Source: Paramacrobiotus metropolitanus
Lineage: Eukaryota > Tardigrada > Eutardigrada > Parachela > Macrobiotidae
Reading direction: 5' to 3'
DNA: 64,000 nt
Assembly (NCBI RefSeq): GCF_019649055.1
Contig: NW_026570231.1
Location: 496,001-560,000, forward strand
The notes below the pieces were generated by a model. It saw nothing but the letters and a program-made list of their open reading frames with translations. It was not told the origin of the DNA and ran no database searches. Below are positions 60,191-64,000 of this stretch, one piece after another; position 1 is the first letter of the stretch, and the number at the start of each line of letters is the position of its first letter. Made by a program: the position numbers and the translations under genes.

Positions 60191-61131
60191 AGCAAAATAA
60201 AAACTGCCGAAAAAGGCAGTAAACAATAAAATCACTAAACTGGTATCAACAGGAGAAGAAGAGTAACACTCAAACAGAGTCTCTTCTACAAATTCAGTAC
60301 ATAATGGAAAAACCTAAACTGCAATAGATCAAGACAGATCCAGTACTTAAGCAAAAAGAATTGAATTTTGAATTCGAAACCTTACAAATAAAACAGACAT
60401 AAAAGCAATCAAACCAGCCCATCAAACCACAATGATAAAAGTAGCTACAAACGAAACTATAAATATATTTATAAATATTTCCAAAAACTTCCGCTACGCT
60501 TCTTAACAGCTGACTATAACAAACAGAAAACAACAGTCAAATATTTCAAACAGAACACACTCCAACAGACGGCATTCACTTGCATTAACTTTGGATGATC
60601 CAAATCTATTGTGTCTTGCCTCTGCATCGAATCCTGCAAACTGAATCCAGATTCTGCATTTTATTCAATATGTACATCTGTAGTCACTAGTAGTAACTAC
60701 CATTGCATTTGCAGGAACTGCTGGTAGTTGAAATTGTTCAAATCAGAAGTAAAATAAAATTTTACATACAAAAATTAGTAATCTCCTACGCTATTGCTAA
60801 TGAGTAATGACACATCTCTGTATGTAAACGGTAATCGTATTATACTGCAATTGACTTGTTAGTCACTGGTGATATCAGCTAATGACAAGTTGCAGTTTAT
60901 TTCGTTGCTCACATTCAAACTACGACTTATTGTTAGATAATTATATAAAGTAGGTAAAACACCTCATAAACCCGAGTACGGAAAGATTTACTGCAAAGTA
61001 ACAACTGGTTTGAATTAACAACTGCTATCGAAATATAACATCACTAATTATAATTTATAAACCGAGGAAATGCACTATCATTGAGATTTTTGGCTCAGTA
61101 CTAGCATAGTGGTGTTGAAACAGTTTGCTCA
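60191..61131. other. Interval between SURF1 and the unknown 61-63 kb gene
   Basis: AT-rich, about 940 bases, no exon supported. Confidence 0.4.
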
Positions 61132-63203
61132 TTATCGTCCCGGTCGGCGAGGCCTTTTGAAGACTTCTTTGGTAGTTCCAGAACTGTCGTTTGGATCTGG
61201 GGAAGACAGTTGTGCAGCCTTTCTTTTCTTATCGGCTGCGATTGAATCTTCTTTTCCCTTCATTATTCGATCCAAACTGGCCAGATCTTTGTGAGCAGTT
61301 GTTCGCTCTGTAATCAAAGCAATTAAACAACATAAACCCAGCTAGTAAATGGTAAATGCTTTTCCAGAATTCTGTAGTTGGCTGACCTCCATTCAACAAA
61401 TTTTTCACTTTGGTCTGAGCCGTGAGCGAAGCAGCCATATCAACACTAAGTACCGCTACTGTTCCACTTTCTTCGGATTCCTTCGGAAGTTGAAATACGA
61501 GAACACCCTGTTTTAGAACAGAATTTTAAAGCAAAATTTTGGTGTGCCCAATAAAGCACTTCATTTGCCTATCATAAAATCACGCAAATTCCTTACGGCG
61601 TTATTTGAAGAAACGCTCTGATGGGCCATGTCGAACGTAAAGGAATGATTCTGTACCGTTGTGGTCAACTGAGCACAATGGCCAATGGGATCAAGAAACA
61701 GCGAGCCCATTTGTACAAAGCCGGATAATTCTTCTGGTTTGGTACCGGCGCCAGGAGGAACTGCAAGGGCGGGTAGCTGGAGATGTACGGGGCAATTGTC
61801 TAGAGAAAAATGCGTTAACTATGACCAAAAACATAATATAACACAAACCATTTTAAGATTTTAAGAAGCGTAATGTTAGTAAAGCCGTGTACGATAAAAA
61901 CTTTTCAGCTAAACCATTAATCGCATGACTCGACATTCCAAAAAATATGAAGGTACTTCCGCTACTTCGACATACACGCTAGTTGAAGGCTTGAAGCACG
62001 TATACTATATGTCCCAAAAGCATGTGTGCGCAGTTTCTCGCGCACACAGCAGCGCACATTACTAGTACTGCCCAAGAATATAAAATATAAAAGAATATTC
62101 CTACCGTAACCGTACTATCCAATATTTGTATAAAAGAATATCCCTACTGTATAAAAAATATTCCTACCTGGTAACCGTAATAAAAATTGTGCGACATCCT
62201 CCTCGGACGGCAAGGGTATTTCCATTTTGTAGTGGTGGTCGATCATCTGATCGCAGAAAGTTTTCAGAGCTGAATTATCACATACGCCCACGATCGGCAT
62301 CGGCAGAGCAACGGGCAAGGGAATATCTTCTCGAGCATCTCTCTCATCCACGATAAAAGGCTGAACTAGCATTACATACCCGATAAAGTTGACCGTTGCA
62401 GAGGACGATGCGTGCAGCGTATTCATACCTGTAAACTCCTTGTCAACGACGCTTCTGCCTCGCGTTCGTCCGGATTTCGCACACGCACCATAAGAGGAGC
62501 ATCAATCTGCCAGAACATAAACGCCGAAAATGAAAATCCAAGCGTGAGGTCCAACTTAAACGCACTTGCGCGGCTTGCCTGATCATCGTCATCGTCAAAA
62601 GTGGAAGAAAAAGTCTGAGACTGAGAGTGCGCTAGATTTTCTCGAACACCCGTACGGGTAGCACCTTTGCGTCGATCTATATTAAAACCGAATGGTCAAT
62701 CGAAGTTCGACAATTTAAATTACAGAACTATTGCATACCGCCTATACGTAAGTACGTACCTTGAATTCTTGCTAACGATGACCGTATCACCGATCGCGAA
62801 ACTGCAGCTGTGGTATTATCTTGACTGGATGGAGGGGCGACGTCGGTGGCATTTCCGCCCATATCAGGCAACAAATCACTTTGTCCTGGCTGGGACTGAG
62901 GACTGCAATCAGTAAATTCCGATCAGGCAGGCTTCTGTCGCAGTTCTGACACCATGGTTAGAAAGACTTCGTGTGCAGGTGTGCTTACGATTCAGTAAGC
63001 AACCAGTGGAACTGTGGAAGATAGGTATAATAACACTACAAAACCCTAACAGTGTGCACTTACAGCTCACCAGAAGCAGCCTCATAGTTCAACTGAAATA
63101 TACTCTCAATTTCCAATTCCGGATCATCGAAGACATCCGGGAAAGCCCCAGAAGAGCCCGACACAGAGCCTCGAGCACTTCTGGGAGACCGTCTCACACT
63201 CAT
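61132..63203 (-). CDS. Unrecognised multi-exon protein, Ser-rich with basic C-terminus
   Basis: Resolved exons: 63064..63203 (ATG 63203, MSVRRSPRSARGSVSGSSG), 62760..62902, about 62450..62676, about 62166..62370, about 61590..61802, about 61390..61510, and 61132..61310 (stop TAA). The N-terminal 120 residues are Ser/Gln/Asp-rich and disordered. A more ordered middle reads IDAPLMVRVRNPDERE, IPLPVALPMPIVGVCDNSA, FCDQMIDHHYKMEIPLPSE, CPVHLQLPALAVPPG, GFVQMGSLFLDPIGHC, GVLVFQLPKESEES. The tail is Lys/Arg-rich (ADKKRKAAQL, VFKRPRRPGR) and looks nuclear. Exon-edge phases fit for exons 1-3. I do not recognise a family. The intron after DDDDDQ is unclear, since reading straight through also stays open. 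Confidence 0.55.
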
Positions 63204-64000
63204 CGCGATGCAGTCCGAATGGCGCGAAGTAATTCCGTCCAAGCAAAGGCTACGCTTTGGTCAATCAGAAAAGGTTTTTAAAACTGCCTTCACATCAACG
63301 CAGTAATGTTTCATAATCAACACCAAAAAGTACGTAGATTAAAATTAATAGTCTTTATCATCTTCTATTTTCCTTTTTGAACTTATTCGGATTCCCTTTC
63401 AAATTTCAATATTAATTTTGTCAGTTCACTACTATTTCCTCACAGTCAGTCTGTCAGTGGGAAAAGCCTGCCAAAGCGCTAACCAGGCTTAAGTAGATAC
63501 ACAAGGGGGTTACCCACATAAAAGGCCGCTCGGGTGGGGTGCCGCGGAGCGTAGGGGCTGCGTTTGTACCACTTGCCGTACCAAAAAGTTTGCGTTTGTT
63601 TCGGTTTGTAGTTGTACCAAAACTTGTTTTTTTTAAGTGTTTTTTTGAATTTTGATAAGTACAGTACTTTACTGTACACAGCTTACTGTTACTCAATGTC
63701 ATTGGAGTCTTGGACACTGTGATTATATCCAAAAACTTACGTTTAATACGAGTACCTCCTGCAGCTTATTTTTATTTTATTTTGCATTAATCTGTTAGGT
63801 AGGTACTATTAGTACTTTTGGTTTTCTGGAACCCTTGTTTCGTCAGAAATCCAGGACACTGTACTCACGCTCAGATTGCCGACTGTGATCTGTGGGTGAC
63901 AGATTAAAATTTGCGACATTTCCGGGATTTCCCGTGTACTTTTGAAGGGAAACCACTAAGATCTGAAAATGTTGTTTTATTCCTTTTTCAAATCCCTCAT
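63204..64000. other. Right-edge non-coding interval
   Basis: Presumed promoter of the 61-63 kb gene and flanking DNA. One TACGAGTA at 63747-63754 and two TACTGTA/TACAGTA strings near 63660. A 92-codon minus frame (63454-63732) has no match. Confidence 0.4.

Noticed and set aside
63454-63732. 92-codon minus frame at the right edge
   Set aside because: Low-complexity Lys/Thr/Asn composition, no start context or homology.
1-64000. tRNA, rRNA, CRISPR arrays, complete transposons
   Set aside because: Scanning by eye for B-box-like strings, long terminal repeats, transposase motifs and regularly spaced repeats gave nothing I could support; a tRNAscan or RepeatMasker run would be decisive.

Overview
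The window is nuclear DNA from a multicellular animal. It is intron-rich (many introns of about 50-100 bases with GT..AG ends), gene-dense, and carries animal-specific families: a SLO/BK-type channel, calcineurin B, VIP36 lectin, tektin, FOP/CEP43, and a secreted chitin-binding (CBM14) protein. Glycine/tyrosine-rich secreted proteins, a probable ZP-like membrane protein and a CBM14 protein suggest a cuticle-bearing ecdysozoan. A tardigrade is my best guess, but that is inference and no species marker was seen. There is no CRISPR array, operon, rRNA or convincing transposon. Exon models below were built by hand from splice-site phase and remembered family sequences.

Layout. 1-5 kb: 3' end of ATP synthase subunit g (+), then two secreted Gly-rich genes (-). 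5.4-7.5 kb: VIP36/LMAN2 (-). 8.7-9.2 kb: PPP1R11 (+). 9.9-12.8 kb: a ZP-like membrane protein and CutA (-). 13.2-16.7 kb: PIGL and a divergent tektin (+). 17.2-17.6 kb: FOP/CEP43-like (-). 18.3-26.5 kb: RAD50 (+). 27.5-29.6 kb: calmodulin-lysine methyltransferase (-). 30.0-33.3 kb: convergent mitoribosomal genes mS27 (+) and mL54 (-). 34.1-36.8 kb: intronless Rab-like GTPase and intronless calcineurin B (+). 37.4-40.1 kb: CBM14 protein and a downstream orphan ORF (-). 41.2-43.6 kb: a two-chromodomain protein (-). 44.6-47.3 kb: eIF3d (+). 47.6-48.7 kb: mL39 (-). 49.3-50.9 kb: UCHL5/UCH37 (+). 51.0-57.5 kb: SLO-like channel (-). 58.0-60.2 kb: SURF1 (-). 61.1-63.2 kb: an unrecognised nuclear-looking protein (-).

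Functional themes. Five genes serve mitochondria (ATP5MG, MRPS27, MRPL54, MRPL39, SURF1). Others serve genome maintenance and chromatin (RAD50, chromodomain protein), calcium/calmodulin signalling (calcineurin B, CaM methyltransferase, SLO-like channel) and the secretory pathway or surface (LMAN2, PIGL, CBM14, ZP-like, Gly-rich proteins). The most unusual gene is the SLO-like channel. It keeps the whole BK architecture and an open frame, but lacks the K+ selectivity-filter signature and two of the three S4 arginines, so it is a candidate non-conducting or altered-selectivity SLO paralogue. An 8-mer, TACGAGTA, also recurs 17 times in introns and intergenic DNA and never in an assigned exon.
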